DNA from: Labia minor
Lineage: Eukaryota; Arthropoda; Insecta; Dermaptera; Spongiphoridae
Direction of reading: 5' to 3'
Assembly: GCA_963082975.1 (NCBI GenBank)
Contig: OY720345.1
Location: 58,262,528 to 58,326,527 of the forward strand
Length of the DNA stretch: 64,000 nucleotides
Each line of letters begins with the position of its first letter. Position 1 is the first letter of the stretch. Below, in pieces: positions 1 through 11,786 of the stretch. Both the position numbers and the translations under genes were made by a program. The notes below the pieces were generated by a model, which saw only the letters and a list, made by a program, of their open reading frames with translations, was not told the origin of the DNA and ran no database searches.

Positions 1-419
1 TAATTTTATATTCTGGCGGAACATATCCTGTTGATTTTTTTTCTTCTTCTGGCATCTGGTATATTTCTTGAAACTGGCCTTCCTCATCCTAACAATCTTG
101 CAGTATCAGTTCTTCTGTTTCCACAAAAAAAATTTCATTTAACATCTCGATCGTATGAAGTGAATGCGCCTTCCTTTTTGTAATTCTTTAATTGCATACT
201 TCGAAACTACACTGTCTCCTGTCGTTGCTGCAGCAGAATAAAGTCCAATCTTGTATATGCAAGGGTATAACCCCTTCCTTTCTGATTCTTTGTTTTTAAT
301 TTTCCCCTACCGACCTTATATTATTACTGCAAGGATATAAGGTATATAAGAGAAAGTTACTTTTTAAAACTGCTTCAAAATTAACAATAAAATTAAGAAA
401 ATATTTAAAATATAATAAA
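1..419. other. AT-rich intergenic sequence, no gene seen
   Basis: I see no convincing coding frame, RNA gene or repeat end in this stretch. Short pyrimidine-rich patches occur, but nothing gives a recognisable protein. Confidence 0.5.
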
Positions 420-573
420 ATAAGTTTTGACGTGATACCCTATCGATACACCGAGTTTCATCAAAATCGATTGGTATCACGTCGTGGCCTCCGGTTGTTA
501 GTGACCCACAAGCTAGATCTAAAAAATAATGATCAAAATACGACCCACTTCTCAAAAAGGTTCGCCATCACTG
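420..573 (-). mobile_element. hAT-like terminal fragment
   Basis: Read on the minus strand the sequence begins CAGTGATGGCGAACC at 573 and runs into a less AT-rich stretch. CAGTG followed by a gene-poor unique stretch is typical of hAT termini. The opposite terminus is not visible nearby, so no target duplication can be shown. It is probably one end of a non-autonomous or truncated copy. The open frame across it (about 63 codons, minus) matches no protein I know and is likely incidental. Confidence 0.4.
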
Positions 574-2640
574 ATCTATAGTATACTAAACTTTCAGTGA
601 ACAAGTAAAATATATAAAAATACTTCCTTTCCTAAGATACTTTCCATTGATAACTTAAATGATTAATCAATATTTTAATAAATCTATTTTGAAAATTTTT
701 AAATAATAAATCTATTTATTCAATTCAACTATTAGAATTGGTATTTATTTATTCTTAATTAAATATACCAAATTTAAGTGAAACATGATTTTTTCTGTTT
801 TTTTTTTTTGCTATTATCATTAGTTTGTTTTTGGTTCATTTTAGGAATATATTTAATACATTTTTCGATTATTTAAAACAAATAAAAATCAAAATAGTCA
901 GGATAACTAAGCAAGATCTATTAACAAAATCAGGGGAAATAATGATGACAGGTAAATTTCAGTGTCATTTAAAAAAAAAGTAAATAGATAACACTTTGTC
1001 AGAAATTATTTTAATCTCAACTACTATTTTTTTAGAAATTGATTTATATATCTATGTGCGAAGATATCTGTTAAGAGTTAATTTAGTTTGACTGAACCAA
1101 AAAAAAAATAGTATTTTCTTTTGTTATTTATTATATATATGTATGTATATGTTTTTATATATTTATTTTTTGTTACATTTATAGCAGCCCTCTTTGTAAT
1201 GAGTGGCTACTAACGTGGCTATTTATTATCGTGAGACCACAATAGCCCTCAAGTTGAAATTTACAGCCAGTTCGAGTGTTTGAAAGAATTATAGGCTGCC
1301 AGAATAAAAGGTAGGAAAGGGATATCGAATTTCCTATATTGAAGGGGAGGAGCTTTATATCATGTTTACATATTAACTGACAACTATTAAGCTTATAATT
1401 CAAAAAGCATATAAAAGTCACTTATTTATACAAAAACATTATAAATAATTAAACTTTATTTACATTATAATTGAGAATTCCTATATTTAAATGATTTTTA
1501 AATAAAATTAATATTTAATTTAATGTTTTTAGTTAGGGAAAGCTAAGAAAAAGAAGGAAATTAATTCAAATTACATTGTTATTGCATTGTTGGTTATTCA
1601 TTCTTTATATTCTTATTCCTACATTCTATATATTATATGTTCATTGTAAAATAAATGAATTATGTATGATAGAATATTAAAATAAATTTAAACAATAAAT
1701 ACTAACTAACCATGATGTATTAACCATCATATTAATTGCATAAATATAAATAAAACATTTTAATGTTGTTCAATAAAACATGTTTTAATTTTAGTACACT
1801 ATATGTAGATTTTTTATTTTGGATTTTAATCGAATTCTCTTTGTTACATACATTTTATCATCGGAGGAAATAAATTATCATTTAACACTTTCTTTTATTA
1901 ATATTGAAAAGGCAAAAAAGGGGGATTGTATAAACAAAAGGTATAGAAAAGGATCCCTCGTCCTTGGAAAAATGGGAGGAAAATATAGTGGTGAAAATAG
2001 AAAAATGGTTAAGATGAAATAATTGAAAGGAAAATATGAATAGCCGTGTAGTCGCCAACGATATTTTCTATAAAAATATGCAAAACTAATGAAATGAGGA
2101 GTGGATAAGGCTTATCGGACTTCTTTGAAAGAAAGACTGAAAGGTGTGTACCAGGCTAATAAATAATATAATAAAAATTGATCCAATGAAAGAAACTAAT
2201 AAAAATGTTGTAAACTGGAATAAAAGGTAATGTTAAAGAAATCGAAATTTGATTTTAAAATAAAATGTATAATTTAATAATAGTAAATAAAAATAACATA
2301 ATATGAAAAAATTATGATTAATGATGATAAAAGGAAACGAAGAGGAATTTCCTGTGGCAAAATCAAATAAACACCCTTAAAAAGTTATGGAAAAATATAG
2401 AAGTTTGGAATAGAATGTGGTGAATGAATTGAAAGGCAAATTTAACTTACTAAATATTAGCGGTGACTATTTTATTAAATAAAATAAGCCAAGGCTAGAT
2501 GATGAAATAATGGGATATGATCGGGATTTTAAACAGGAGAATTAACAGACTGACGATTTTTTTTATATAAAAAAGAAGTTATAATATTAATATTGAAAAA
2601 TAGTATACAGAGCGAGATATATTTGAATAATACAATTGAA
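574..2640. other. AT-rich sequence, nothing recognised
   Basis: Long poly-A/T-rich intergenic DNA. Frames of 60-80 codons occur at 1179-1421 (minus) and 1819-2022 (plus), but they have low-complexity composition and no family signature, so they are not called as genes. Confidence 0.5.
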
Positions 2641-3210
2641 ACAATTAATAAGAATATTGAATCGTTCGACTCGGACAACGGAATAGAAATGGAATGAATG
2701 AATTATGTATAATGATACGCAGAAGACGGTGATCGAACGGGAACTGTAATATCATGCAGTTAGTTGGAGACAGGACGGTTATTAACGAAATCGGTCAGGA
2801 AGTGGATGAGATGGGAATGTTACACGAATGTATATATTCAAATAAGCTAATGATCAGAGCATCGGGTTGGACAATGTATCGGAAATTGTGGTAAAAGGGC
2901 AGGTAAAGGGTCGGTGTAAATAGAAAGGGCAGTAACAGGTAGGCGAGGTCGGTATAGCGTGAGAGAAACGGATATTGGAATAGCGGGGTCGGTGTACAGC
3001 GCAATCGGAGATAGGAGTAGCAAGGTCGGAATAACGAGAGAAAGCTAGACGGAGAGCGGTTCGGAATAATTGTGTTAAGGACAGAAGCGGAAAACCACGG
3101 AAAACATAAGAGAGCGCGAGTCGTGTCCTGGCGAAGTAGAAAGCTCAGAGATGGAGAGTTGCCCCTCGCCCAGTTCACTGCGCGGCGGCTAGAGGCGAGA
3201 AAATTGCAAT
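2641..3210. repeat. purine-rich degenerate tandem-like repeat, block 1
   Basis: The plus strand is strongly purine-biased, with recurring short phrases such as AGCAAGGTCGG and CGAGAGAAA at irregular spacing. The same phrases recur at about 23240-23640, and both blocks end with CGGCTAGAGGCG. It may be part of an LTR or a dispersed satellite. Open frames here (minus, 2795-3178) reflect the purine bias and show no domain. Confidence 0.4.
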
Positions 3211-3371
3211 TATCTAATTCAATACATGTATGGCAAACGAATTACATAAATACTTATTAATTTTACGATTGAAATTTATAAAAAATTAATTTCTTAATTA
3301 AAATATTTAAAATTAAAAAATGGGTGGCAAATTTGAAATTTGCCAAAAATTGTTAGAGCAATGTTCAAACA

Positions 3372-3544
3372 GATGATTAACCACGGTTTCGATATCATCT
3401 TCTTTAGGAGGGATATTTTCCTTATTTGCTGTTAAATCAAACAAATTAATGACACCAACCGATCTTACCGGAGCTTTAATTATATTGAAATCATCCTGGA
3501 ATACGACGAAGGAAGCTCTATGATGGTAATAATTGATTCCATGT
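3372..3544 (-). pseudogene. KEN-box-like peptide segment, copy 1
   Basis: A minus-strand open segment encodes about 55 residues including RASFVVFQDDF and TANKENIPPKEDD. A nearly identical segment lies at 60032-60204, where this frame contains a stop. KENxxP is a cell-cycle degron motif, but one short motif is weak evidence. I do not recognise the parent protein. In copy 1 it is fused in frame to the tail of a mariner transposase just upstream, so the continuous 91-codon frame is a chimera. It could be a fragment of a dispersed host gene or of an unrecognised transposon. Confidence 0.35.
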
Positions 3545-3700
3545 TTCTCCCCCTGGCTGCGGAAAAAAGTCAAAACTGCTTCTTTCATCTCCTCGTCGTT
3601 GTCGAAGTGCGATCCACCAAGGTGTTTCTTGTTTTCCGGAAAATGATGTAAGTCACTCGGGGCTAAGTCCGAGTTCCTGGCTGAGCATCATCATCAACAA
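3545..3700 (-). mobile_element. mariner transposase C-terminal relic
   Basis: The minus strand reads SDLAPSDLHHFPENKKHLGG then FDNDEEMKEAVLTFF, matching the mariner/Tc1 block that carries the third catalytic aspartate (canonical PDLAPSDYHLFPxLKKHLxG). The rest of the transposase and both terminal repeats are missing. It runs directly into the KEN-like segment. Confidence 0.6.
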
Positions 3701-3956
3701 CGCCTCTCTGAGGGTACATTGTGCTATGAGTGAAAAAAGAAATTCTATCCTCTCAGTGTTAGGAATAGCAGCGCTTGAATTGAAATTCACATAAATATCC
3801 GAGATAATGCTTTTTCTTAGTACCATACTTTGGGATCTTTCCTCGAATATCTATATTTTGCGTATGGGCCCCTGTAATTAATAAATGGTTTTTAAAAAAA
3901 TTATTTTTTTAATGTGAAATTAAAATTCTTTCTAACCAGTTTCCGGGTCGACAAAA

Positions 3957-5870
3957 TTATAGGTATGACTTACTGTTAGATGATTGAAACCTTCTGTCGT
4001 TAAACACTGATAAGATCTCCAACAATCGTGTCAACTGGTCGATTGTCGTCTCCTGCAGCTCCCGGGGTGGAGGATCGACTGGAAACGACGTCTCGGGGTC
4101 GGGCTCGGAATCTCTCCTCGGGCGAAGATAATGGATAGTACCCTCGTCGTCGTCCGGGTCTTCGGGCTTAACATCAGGATGTCTTGGGGAACCTTCACCC
4201 ATGACAACCCAACCGAGGGTAGTGTTGAAAAGGAAGCTTGACGGAGTATCTAACGAGATGTTTTCTCCGGTAAAGAGTTTGGCACAAATCGGAGCACCAA
4301 GAATAGCGTCCACATTGTTCCTAAGGTGATAATTCTCGTCGGCAAGGTAATATTCCTCTTCAATATAGGAATCTTTCCTTACCTCCGAACTTGGGAGATC
4401 GAGCGACACGTCCTGAACAACATGAAACAAGGCCGTCTAAACGAATTCAACGTTCTGGGTCGAATACATTGGGGCATAACAAGTACCTAAAACCTTGGTA
4501 AGGGTAGTTCCAGAGACACCCTTCATAACAATTGGCGAGGTCTTTAGCCTGGCCTTGAGTTGTTTAACGAATCGTCACGAGAGGATAGAGATGTCGCTCG
4601 CCACGTCTAAAAGACAACGAATCTTAATAAAGGTTCCATTTGGAGCCTTTAAAAGGGCCCAGGCGGTGGGTAAAAGGGGAACTAACCTTGATCTCCTCCC
4701 ACCAGCCTGGCATGAAGCAGTGATGAGCGTTTGTTCCTCAATCGGACCCTTCTGATTCTGGGAATTGTCAGATTTGGAACGAACATCGGACTTTGGAAGT
4801 TTCCGATGTAACACAGTGTGGTGATTTCGACTACAGATTTCACAAGGTGATTGTGTGCAGTGTGGAACGAAGTGTTTACCGGAAAAGCATTTGATACACA
4901 ACTTTAGGTCCCTAACCCTATCATAACGAGCTACTTTTCCTAGTTTCGAGAAATCAGGACAGTGTTAGAACAGATGATGACTGTAGCAGAGAGGGCATTT
5001 GGTTGTGGTGGTCACCGAATGGACCCTTTTCACATGTGGTTCAAAACGGTTTGAAGAAGAAACCTGCCTTGGACTAGAAGCCTTATGGGCAGTAATAATG
5101 GCATAAGATTTTGTCTCGAGAAATTCAAGTAACTTTTTATAAGAGGGGATGCCATCTCCTCCTTGGTCTGCCAACCACCGTTCCAAAGAGGTCGCATCTA
5201 TTTTTCCCATAATTAATTTTACCACTAGAAGATTCACCAGATCCAGTTCCTCCTCGACGTTCATCAAGTTCGTCAACACATCGTTGACATGTGTGCAGAA
5301 GCTCGAGATAGATGACGCATTATCTAAGGAGATGCTAGGCAGATTAAGCAATTTCTCGGCTAACGAGAACACTAGTTCACGATTTTTATTAAATTTGTCA
5401 TTTAGAACCTTCAAACATATATCATAATTTGCATCCGTCACATGGTATGACGAAATCGTTGTTAGGGCATCGCCCTGTAGCTTAGACTTTAGATACGAAA
5501 GTTTCTGACAAGGGGTCAAGGATTGTCTCGAACCAATTAAAGAGTCGAACATGTTAATGAACGATCGCCATTGTGAATAATCGCCGTTAAATGTCGGTAA
5601 CTGAATACGAGGAAGAGGCTCAGTCGGTTGAGTCGGTATAAATGTGGTTTCCGAAGTAGCTGAGTTAAGTTTCGAAATCAATTGACAGAACTCAACCTGT
5701 TTACTAACAAGAAATCTATGATTGTTCGAGAGTGCTTGGATCCAACTCATGTAATCTGAGGATTGGTCCAAATCCCGTTCAAAAAGGGCACCTTCAATTT
5801 GATCTATATTTTCGAGTAATAATTCCACCTCATTTCTACATATCTCAACGGACTGAACATCCTTCCAGTT
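3957..5870 (-). mobile_element. BEL/Pao LTR retrotransposon fossil (gag and protease part)
   Basis: This is a minus-strand fossil. From high to low coordinate it carries a gag-like region with the conserved LPTFNGDYSQWRSF block (about 4965-5828), a Cys/His zinc-knuckle region (about 4575-4901), and a stretch resembling the BEL/Pao aspartic-protease region with DAILGAPICAKL (about 3957-4430). Reverse transcriptase, integrase and both LTRs are not present next to it. The copy is incomplete and broken in a few places. It looks moderately old. Confidence 0.8.
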
Positions 5871-5939
5871 ACAGATATCGCATCGCGTTAAAAATTTGGC
5901 ATAATTACGACGAAATAGTCGGTTTTTTCTATCTATATA

Positions 5940-6011
5940 ATGGTAAAAGAATGGATTAAACCTGGAGCTGTTGTAATTGATTGCGGCATAAATTCAATTC
6001 CAGATGCTTCT
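5940..6011 (+). pseudogene. C-1-tetrahydrofolate synthase (MTHFD) fragment
   Basis: Twenty-four codons read MVKEWIKPGAVVIDCGINSI then PDAS. This is the conserved MVKxxWIKPGAVVIDVGINxxPD block of the methylenetetrahydrofolate dehydrogenase/cyclohydrolase domain. The match stops abruptly at the serine, and neither flank continues the enzyme: a BEL/Pao fossil lies upstream and a mariner derivative starts 30 bases downstream. There is no AG splice acceptor directly before the ATG. It is therefore best read as a stranded host-gene fragment rather than a working exon. Confidence 0.6.
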
Positions 6012-6040
6012 CTTAATCATGTGATGTATATTCGAGGGTG

Positions 6041-6442
6041 GTCTGAAAGGTTTCCGACCTGACCAAGAAAAATAATGATTTTCAATTTTTTTTTGTTTTA
6101 TTTTTCAAAATTCAAGATAATTGAGACCTGTACGATGTCAGCTGAACGTGTGCGAAATATTTTGCAAAACCATTTGAATATGGAAAGCTGTGTGCAATGT
6201 GGGTGCCGCATTTCCTAATGTTAGACGAAAAATTGCTTCGAAAAACCATTTCTAACGACAATTTAGCGCTGTAGGCGTAATCCAAACAAATTTTTGCGTC
6301 GATTCATAACTGTTGATGAGACTTAAATTAAATTAAATCAAATTTAATTAAATTAATTAAATTAATTAGATCACCGTTATGAGAAATGTATCAGTGTTGA
6401 TGGAGATTATGTTTTTCTTGGTCAGGTCGGAAACTTTTCAGA
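6041..6442 (+). mobile_element. mariner-derived deletion element (MITE)
   Basis: About 30-bp inverted termini are visible: TCTGAAAGGTTTCCGACCTG near 6042 and its near-perfect inverse ending near 6442. Inside, the plus strand retains a decayed piece of mariner transposase (SAERVRNILQNHL near 6139, then RRNPNKFLRRFITVDE near 6266), with frame breaks and a low-complexity AATTAAATT stretch replacing the catalytic part. It is a non-autonomous, internally deleted copy of about 400 bp. Confidence 0.75.
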
Positions 6443-6492
6443 AAAAGAAAATTATAAAATAGAAGGAGAGAAATAGTTTTAAATTATATTCG

Positions 6493-7181
6493 TTCCCCAA
6501 AGTAACTCTGTGAAGTATCTTGGACTGTATCTTGATTCGAAAATAAACTGGAAAATTCACATAGACAAAAAGAAGAATGAATTAAACATCAAATATAAAA
6601 AAATGTATTGGCTGTTGAGAAAAAACTCACAACTTACACTTAAAACAAAAGTACTGCTTTACAAGTCAATGCTTAAGCCAATCTGGCAATACTCATGTCA
6701 AATCTGGGGAACTGCCAGCGAGTCCAATATAAATAAAATACAAAGAGTGCAATCCAAAATACTTAGATGCATAGCAAATGCACCCTGGTACGTCTCAAAT
6801 GCAAGCTTGCACAATGACCTTCTCGTCCCACCAGTCAGAGAAGTGATCCATCAGTCATTCATCAAACATATTAAAAAACTAGAAAATCATCCAAATGTAT
6901 CAGCGATTGCTCTCCTAGACAACAGTGAAGTCTACAGGAGACTTAAGAAGACCCACGTTCTCGATATTGAGGAGCGTGCTATATCAAAAAACTGGAGGGT
7001 GAAACTAAAATAGGGACGTCGTCGATGGCCGACTTTCTCTTCAAGTGATGTGTGAATGTGAGAATGAATGAATGAATGTATGAGTGTCTGAGTGTGAGAG
7101 TGTATGTAAATAAATTATTATCAAATTTACTTATAGCTACAAAACTGAGCTGATTGTAAATAAAATAAAGGTAAAAAAAAA
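6493..7181 (+). mobile_element. Jockey-clade LINE, 5'-truncated fragment
   Basis: An open frame from about 6493 to 7013 encodes the C-terminal part of a Jockey ORF2 (SVKYLGLYLDSKINWK, then LKPIWQYSCQIWGTA). It aligns residue by residue with the C-terminal region of the larger element at 11770-14451 but is clearly another family. A 3' UTR with a GAATGAATG run and a poly(A) tail ends near 7181. The 12-base AAATTATATTCG flanks it at 6481-6492 and 7182-7193 as a target-site duplication, and 38255-39035 shows the empty site. The frame has no natural start because the copy lacks its 5' part. Confidence 0.9.
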
Positions 7182-7380
7182 AAATTATATTCGAATGTTC
7201 TATTATATTCTATAAATCAGTATTTTTTTCTGAATTTAATACCAAGTTGATTTTCAAAATTTTCCATTCGTTATGCATATGATTGATTACATGTGTTAAA
7301 ATTTAAAAAAATTCAAATATTCTAATTTTTAAATTTATATAAAATTTAATATTATTTTTTATTAATATCATATCAAATTA

Positions 7381-7990
7381 GCTGGAGTGTCTCCACTCGA
7401 CTATCTCGCAAATTTGAATTGAATTAAATATCATATATTAATTTAAATTAAATTAAATTAATTAAATTATAAATTAAAATTAATAAATAATATTTATTAA
7501 ACCAGTGCATGTTTGGCTTTTAGTTGATGGCACCAAGTGTTGGCGCGTGAGATTTGCAGTGTTAAAAAATTAGTGTTAAAAAATTTCAGCGATTCAATCA
7601 AGCTGAAATTCTATATATAGCAGTTTTATACAATTATTAATCATGTGAAAAATTATCAAACATATATCTTTATTTTTACGGTCACATTAGAGGAAAAAAA
7701 ATCAAAACGTGGTAGGTAATGACCCTCTTCCAGATGAGCTACATTTCTCAAAAGTTGATAGAAAATTATGAATTTTGAATAATGTCCATGTACCAAATTT
7801 CATCATTCTAGCTCAAACCGTTTTTGCGCAATCTTGTCTACATACATACACACATACATACACACACACACAGACATTTTTCTCAACCTTAGTGAAAATG
7901 ATTCAGGAACCTTCAAAACTTATAAAAACATCAAAATCTCAACATCGAAAATTTTCGTGATCGCAATACTATCTCTTACGAGATAGTAAA
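7381..7990 (+). mobile_element. HINE-like element, family A, copy A1
   Basis: This roughly 610-bp insertion is absent from the paralogous site at 38451-38470. One end is GGAGTGTCTCCACTC, a 5-bp-stem hairpin, followed by GACTATCTCGC. The other end is ACTATCTC-TTACG-AGATAGT, a hairpin at 7968-7988 containing the inverse of that subterminal repeat. A CA/CATA microsatellite sits at about 7848-7871. It lies in an A/T run. The layout matches Helentron-associated (HINE/DINE-1-like) non-autonomous elements. It has no coding capacity. Confidence 0.65.
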
Positions 7991-8497
7991 AAGAGAATTT
8001 ATTAAAAATTAAAAATAAAAAAAGAAGCCTTTTAATAAAAAAAATATAATAGAATATAATAATTTTGATTTAAAACAAATTTTTAAAAAATACTCAATAT
8101 AAAAAACACATAAATTTAAAACATCTCGTTTATATCATTTGTCTAAAAAACATTTTAATTAACCAAGAAATCATTTTTGCATTTAAAATATAGTTGTAAT
8201 TAATAATTGAAACAAAAACAAAAATAATATAATTTAGTCATTTTAATTGACGTTTTGAAAATATTTTTGTATTCATAAAACATTAAAAATAATATATTCT
8301 GTTTTTTTAACTTTTCACTTTCAAATAGAAAAGAAGAAATATTCAAATATATTGAAAGAATAAATAAAAATTAAGTGATATATGATCTAAATATTTTATT
8401 AAATTAATTAAAATGAGAACTTTTAGAATAAATTATTTAATGGAATTGATATTTGAATATTAGAATTTAAAATAAAAAGTGAAATATTATAATAATT

Positions 8498-8807
8498 CTT
8501 TGATTGGGAATCGCTATGATAATTCATTGTTTAAAATGCTTCCGCTAGGGCCAGTGAGCCACGAGCGCCACGAGATGCTCTTGAATGAACAACACGGAGA
8601 ATTATATAAGCTTTAAAAAATTAATTTCTGCGGTTATTGATTAGATACTAATAAAATTTATAGCCTATGTTACTCTAGAGGTATATAAGAATATTGTGAT
8701 GTAATTTCATAGAAATCGGTTCAGCCAATTCTGAGTCTATAAAATAGTTATTTTCCGGACAGACAGACAGACATGAAAAATTCTAAAGTCACTTTTGGAT
8801 TCTAGAA
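8498..8807. mobile_element. short insertion with GACA microsatellite
   Basis: Comparison with 38980-38995, where AATAATT runs directly into TTTAAATTC, shows that about 310 bp were inserted here. The segment contains a GC-richer start (GGGCCAGTGAGCCACGAGCG) and a (GACA)n tract at about 8757-8773. No protein is encoded. It is probably another non-autonomous element; its family is not identified. Confidence 0.5.
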
Positions 8808-9428
8808 TTTTTAAATTCTGAGCAATGTGCAGACTAAACCTTAACTAATAATGCTTATTCTCTCCAATAATGCATAGTATTTTTAAAAAGTTGAAACTTA
8901 AAGAATTCTATAATCTCATTCCTTCTTTTGTTATAAAATCGTATACAATTACACTCCCTGTAGAAAAACAAATTAGATGATCAAAAAAAAAAAAATGAAC
9001 AGATATTTTTGCCAATTGTGAGTTAATGAATTGTTCGTTTAATGCTCTTTAATTTTGAATTAGAAAGGTTGAGTCTCCTCCGTGCCAATTGATCTAGCTG
9101 AAGAAGATCAACCATGAAAAAACCCTATGAGTTGATGTCCCAAAGGAACTTAATCGATTAATCATACCCCCCTTATTTTATTTATGAATATTGAAGTTTG
9201 AAGAAGAACACTCCGGCATTTATTATTGATGAAATGTCCAGAACTAAAATTGTTGTTTAGGAAAATAAAATATTAATATTCCATCTATATACCTACACAT
9301 ATTTATAGATTTATATTACTCTGATTTTAAATTACTAATTAATTTATAAATAAATATATAAAAAAATTACTTTAATCTTTAATCCATGGATTTTCATTAA
9401 TCACTATTGTTCAAGTTTTATTTCTTTT

Positions 9429-10045
9429 TTTACCGACCGACGATAGTAAGGGAGGTATTATTTTCACACCAAATTTCACATGTGGAGATTTTTACATATC
9501 TCCACGAATCATGCATTTTCTTAACAGAAAAAAGTATTTTTAGCATGATGTCTGTCCGTCCGTCCGTCTGTCCGTATAGATGTGTACAGCCTGAACGGCT
9601 GAACGGATGAAATTTTGTATATTTACTTAATGCATCAGTGGGATGAATTGATCAACTTTTGGTGCAAATCCGGAAACCGGAAGTGGTAGTATTAGCGATC
9701 GACGATAGGAAGGGAAGGATTATTTTCATACCAAATTTCACATGAGGAGATTTTTTACATATCATCACGAATCATTCACTTTGCATTGGTTTTATACTTG
9801 AGAAAAATCATCTTTATTAGTTTTTTCTTAATTAAAATTATATGACGTCATCCAGCCATTCATGACGTCACAGCCTGGTTTTACATATATATTCTAAATA
9901 AAATAAAATTAAAAATATTCATGTTATATGCCTATCTGTTTTTTATTACATTAATAGATATATTAAAATTATTTGAAATTGTTTCTGTAGCTGGAAATTA
10001 ATTAGTTTCAAACCGTCGGTCGGTTCGGACCTGGCCACAGGTCAA
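9429..10045 (+). mobile_element. HINE-like element, family B, copy B1 (apparently whole)
   Basis: The left end is a T-run followed by ACCGACCGACG (9432-9442). The right end carries the exact inverse CGTCGGTCGGT (10014-10024), then a hairpin GACCTG-GCCA-CAGGTC (10028-10043). A (GTCY)n microsatellite lies at 9550-9575. The subterminal repeat, microsatellite and terminal stem-loop fit the Helentron/HINE plan. The short frame at 9407-9610 is the microsatellite region and is not a gene. Confidence 0.7.
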
Positions 10046-10730
10046 CTTATTTTTTAATTAAATTCCAAATATAAATTTGAAAATAAGAGATGTCAATTAA
10101 TTAAAAAGATCCCATCTATGTCAATTTTACATTGTTTATCTATGTGGAGATGAGGTATATTTATTATCGGATTTTGCTCAAAATCACGACTAACCATAAG
10201 ATATATACAATATTATTGACAATTTCGAATAATGAATCTATTTTGCAAATCAAATAAGTCAGAAGTGATATTAATTGATCAAAAAATTTCTTTACCTTGT
10301 ATAAATTTTTTTTGATCTATACATTTTTTTAATAATTTATTCCTCAGATGTTCAAAAATTTTCTCCGATCAACTATTAATAATTGTTTGCGCCCTAAAAG
10401 GTTATTCAGATGCTATTTATTTATTTATTTTATTTTTATTTATAAATAATAGATGGATGTTTAATTATTTGATTAAACCTTAAATCAATTTTATAGTTAC
10501 ACAAAAAGAAAATTAATTAATTGTTTATTTAATAAAAAGAAGAAATATGAACTTGTACGTATTTCACTTAAATACTAATATGAAATGTTAATAACCTAAA
10601 GCGTGAATGTTTGGATGATGGAAGGAGAAGACAATTAATAATATAGTATAATAGTACCTGGAACACCAAACTATCGCTCGACCCTTTAAAAAATATTGAT
10701 ATCCAATTCTTTGATTATTTATTACAATTA
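10046..10730. other. AT-rich sequence, nothing recognised
   Basis: There is no family signature or repeat end here. The reading frame entering the Jockey element opens at 10647, but the part before 10745 is host flank (see the target-site duplication). Confidence 0.5.
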
Positions 10731-10744
10731 TTAAATGTTACATC
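10731..10744. repeat. target-site duplication of the Jockey element, left copy
   Basis: TTAAATGTTACATC at 10731-10744 is repeated exactly at 14730-14743, immediately after the poly(A) tail. This fixes the left edge of the element at 10745. Confidence 0.9.
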
Positions 10745-10829
10745 TCCCAATGAATCTCAACCTCCTCAAGTCACCCCTCGGAACAAACCTCCACCTATAT
10801 TCATCCCGAATGTATCTAATTATAACCTT

Positions 10830-11786
10830 ATGATAAATACCCTAAATAAGGTCGCACTAAATGGTTACACATGTAACCTCATTAATAAAGACTTAATAAA
10901 AATTAATCCTAAATCTCCAGACAACTTCACCTCTATTATCAAAGCGTTAGACAATATAGAAATTTATTTTTACACTTATCAACCAAAAAATGAACGACTC
11001 TTTAGAGTCGTTATTCGTAAAATACACCCTTCAATGGATACAGAAGATATCAAGAGGGACGTTGAGAGTCATGGCCACTCTGTGGCGGGTGTCTTTAACG
11101 TCCGTGATAGGGTGTCCAAGGATCCTCTTCCAATTTTCTTTCTAGATCTTAAACCTGCTCCAAACAACAAGGATATTTATTCTATTGAATTCATATGTCA
11201 CTGTCGTGTGACCATAGAGGCACCTAAAGTAAAAAGGACTATCCCTCAGTGTACCAGGTGTCAAAGCTTTGGTCACACTAAAGCTTATTGTAGGCTTAGG
11301 CCGAGATGTGTCAAATGCCCAGATAGCCATTTGACATCAGAATGCAAAAAAGACAGAGAAACCCCCCCTATTTGCGTTCACTGTGGCGGAGATCACCCTG
11401 CTAACTACAGGGGATGCTCCCATTATTTAAAACTCATCAAATCTAAATACCCTACCCTAAGACCTAAATCAGTGTCTAATCCCAATCAATACACTTCATC
11501 CGAATTACCTACCCCTCCAATAAATTCTCAACTACAACAAGAGAAATCCTTATCTCTATCCTACTCTCAAGTCGTTAAGTCCAAACCATCCGCTAAAGAT
11601 ATTCCCTCTAGTAACAACCTCAATAACAAAATCAGTAGTCAACCTAACAGTAATGAGAATGTTAATAACTTAAATCATTTGTCCAAGCTTGAAAACATGA
11701 TGTCCAAATTAATTGAGCGAATGGACACCATGCTAAACTTACTGACCATTCTCGTTTCAAGACTACCCAATGGATCAAATCCTTAA
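10830..11786 (+). CDS. Jockey ORF1: gag-like nucleic-acid-binding protein, N-terminally truncated
   Basis: The protein binds the LINE RNA and forms the ribonucleoprotein needed for transposition. From the first in-frame ATG there are 318 codons. The frame is open further left to the element edge at 10745, where codons for PPPIFIPNVSNYN (a typical Jockey ORF1 start of the conserved core) precede this ATG, so the true start lay upstream and is lost. A PRE_C2HC-like domain spans about residues 55-130. Three Cys/His knuckles follow at about 141-196 (CTRCQSFGHTKAYC, CVKCPDSHLTSEC, CVHCGGDHPANYRGC). The C-terminus is Ser/Asn/Gln-rich. The last 17 bases overlap ORF2, suggesting translational coupling or reinitiation. 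Confidence 0.9.
   Translation: MINTLNKVALNGYTCNLINKDLIKINPKSPDNFTSIIKALDNIEIYFYTYQPKNERLFRVVIRKIHPSMDTEDIKRDVESHGHSVAGVFNVRDRVSKDPLPIFFLDLKPAPNNKDIYSIEFICHCRVTIEAPKVKRTIPQCTRCQSFGHTKAYCRLRPRCVKCPDSHLTSECKKDRETPPICVHCGGDHPANYRGCSHYLKLIKSKYPTLRPKSVSNPNQYTSSELPTPPINSQLQQEKSLSLSYSQVVKSKPSAKDIPSSNNLNNKISSQPNSNENVNNLNHLSKLENMMSKLIERMDTMLNLLTILVSRLPNGSNP

Larger units (their letters stand above)
6460..8850. repeat. long dispersed repeat, copy 1 (filled sites)
   Basis: The AT-rich backbone here matches 38255-39035 closely. Copy 1 has three extra segments absent from copy 2: a Jockey fragment (6493-7181), a HINE-like element (7381-7990) and a short element (about 8498-8807). Both copies end with a GAGCAATGTGCAGAC-like phrase. 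The pair gives natural empty sites for each insertion. The backbone itself encodes nothing I recognise. Confidence 0.75.
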
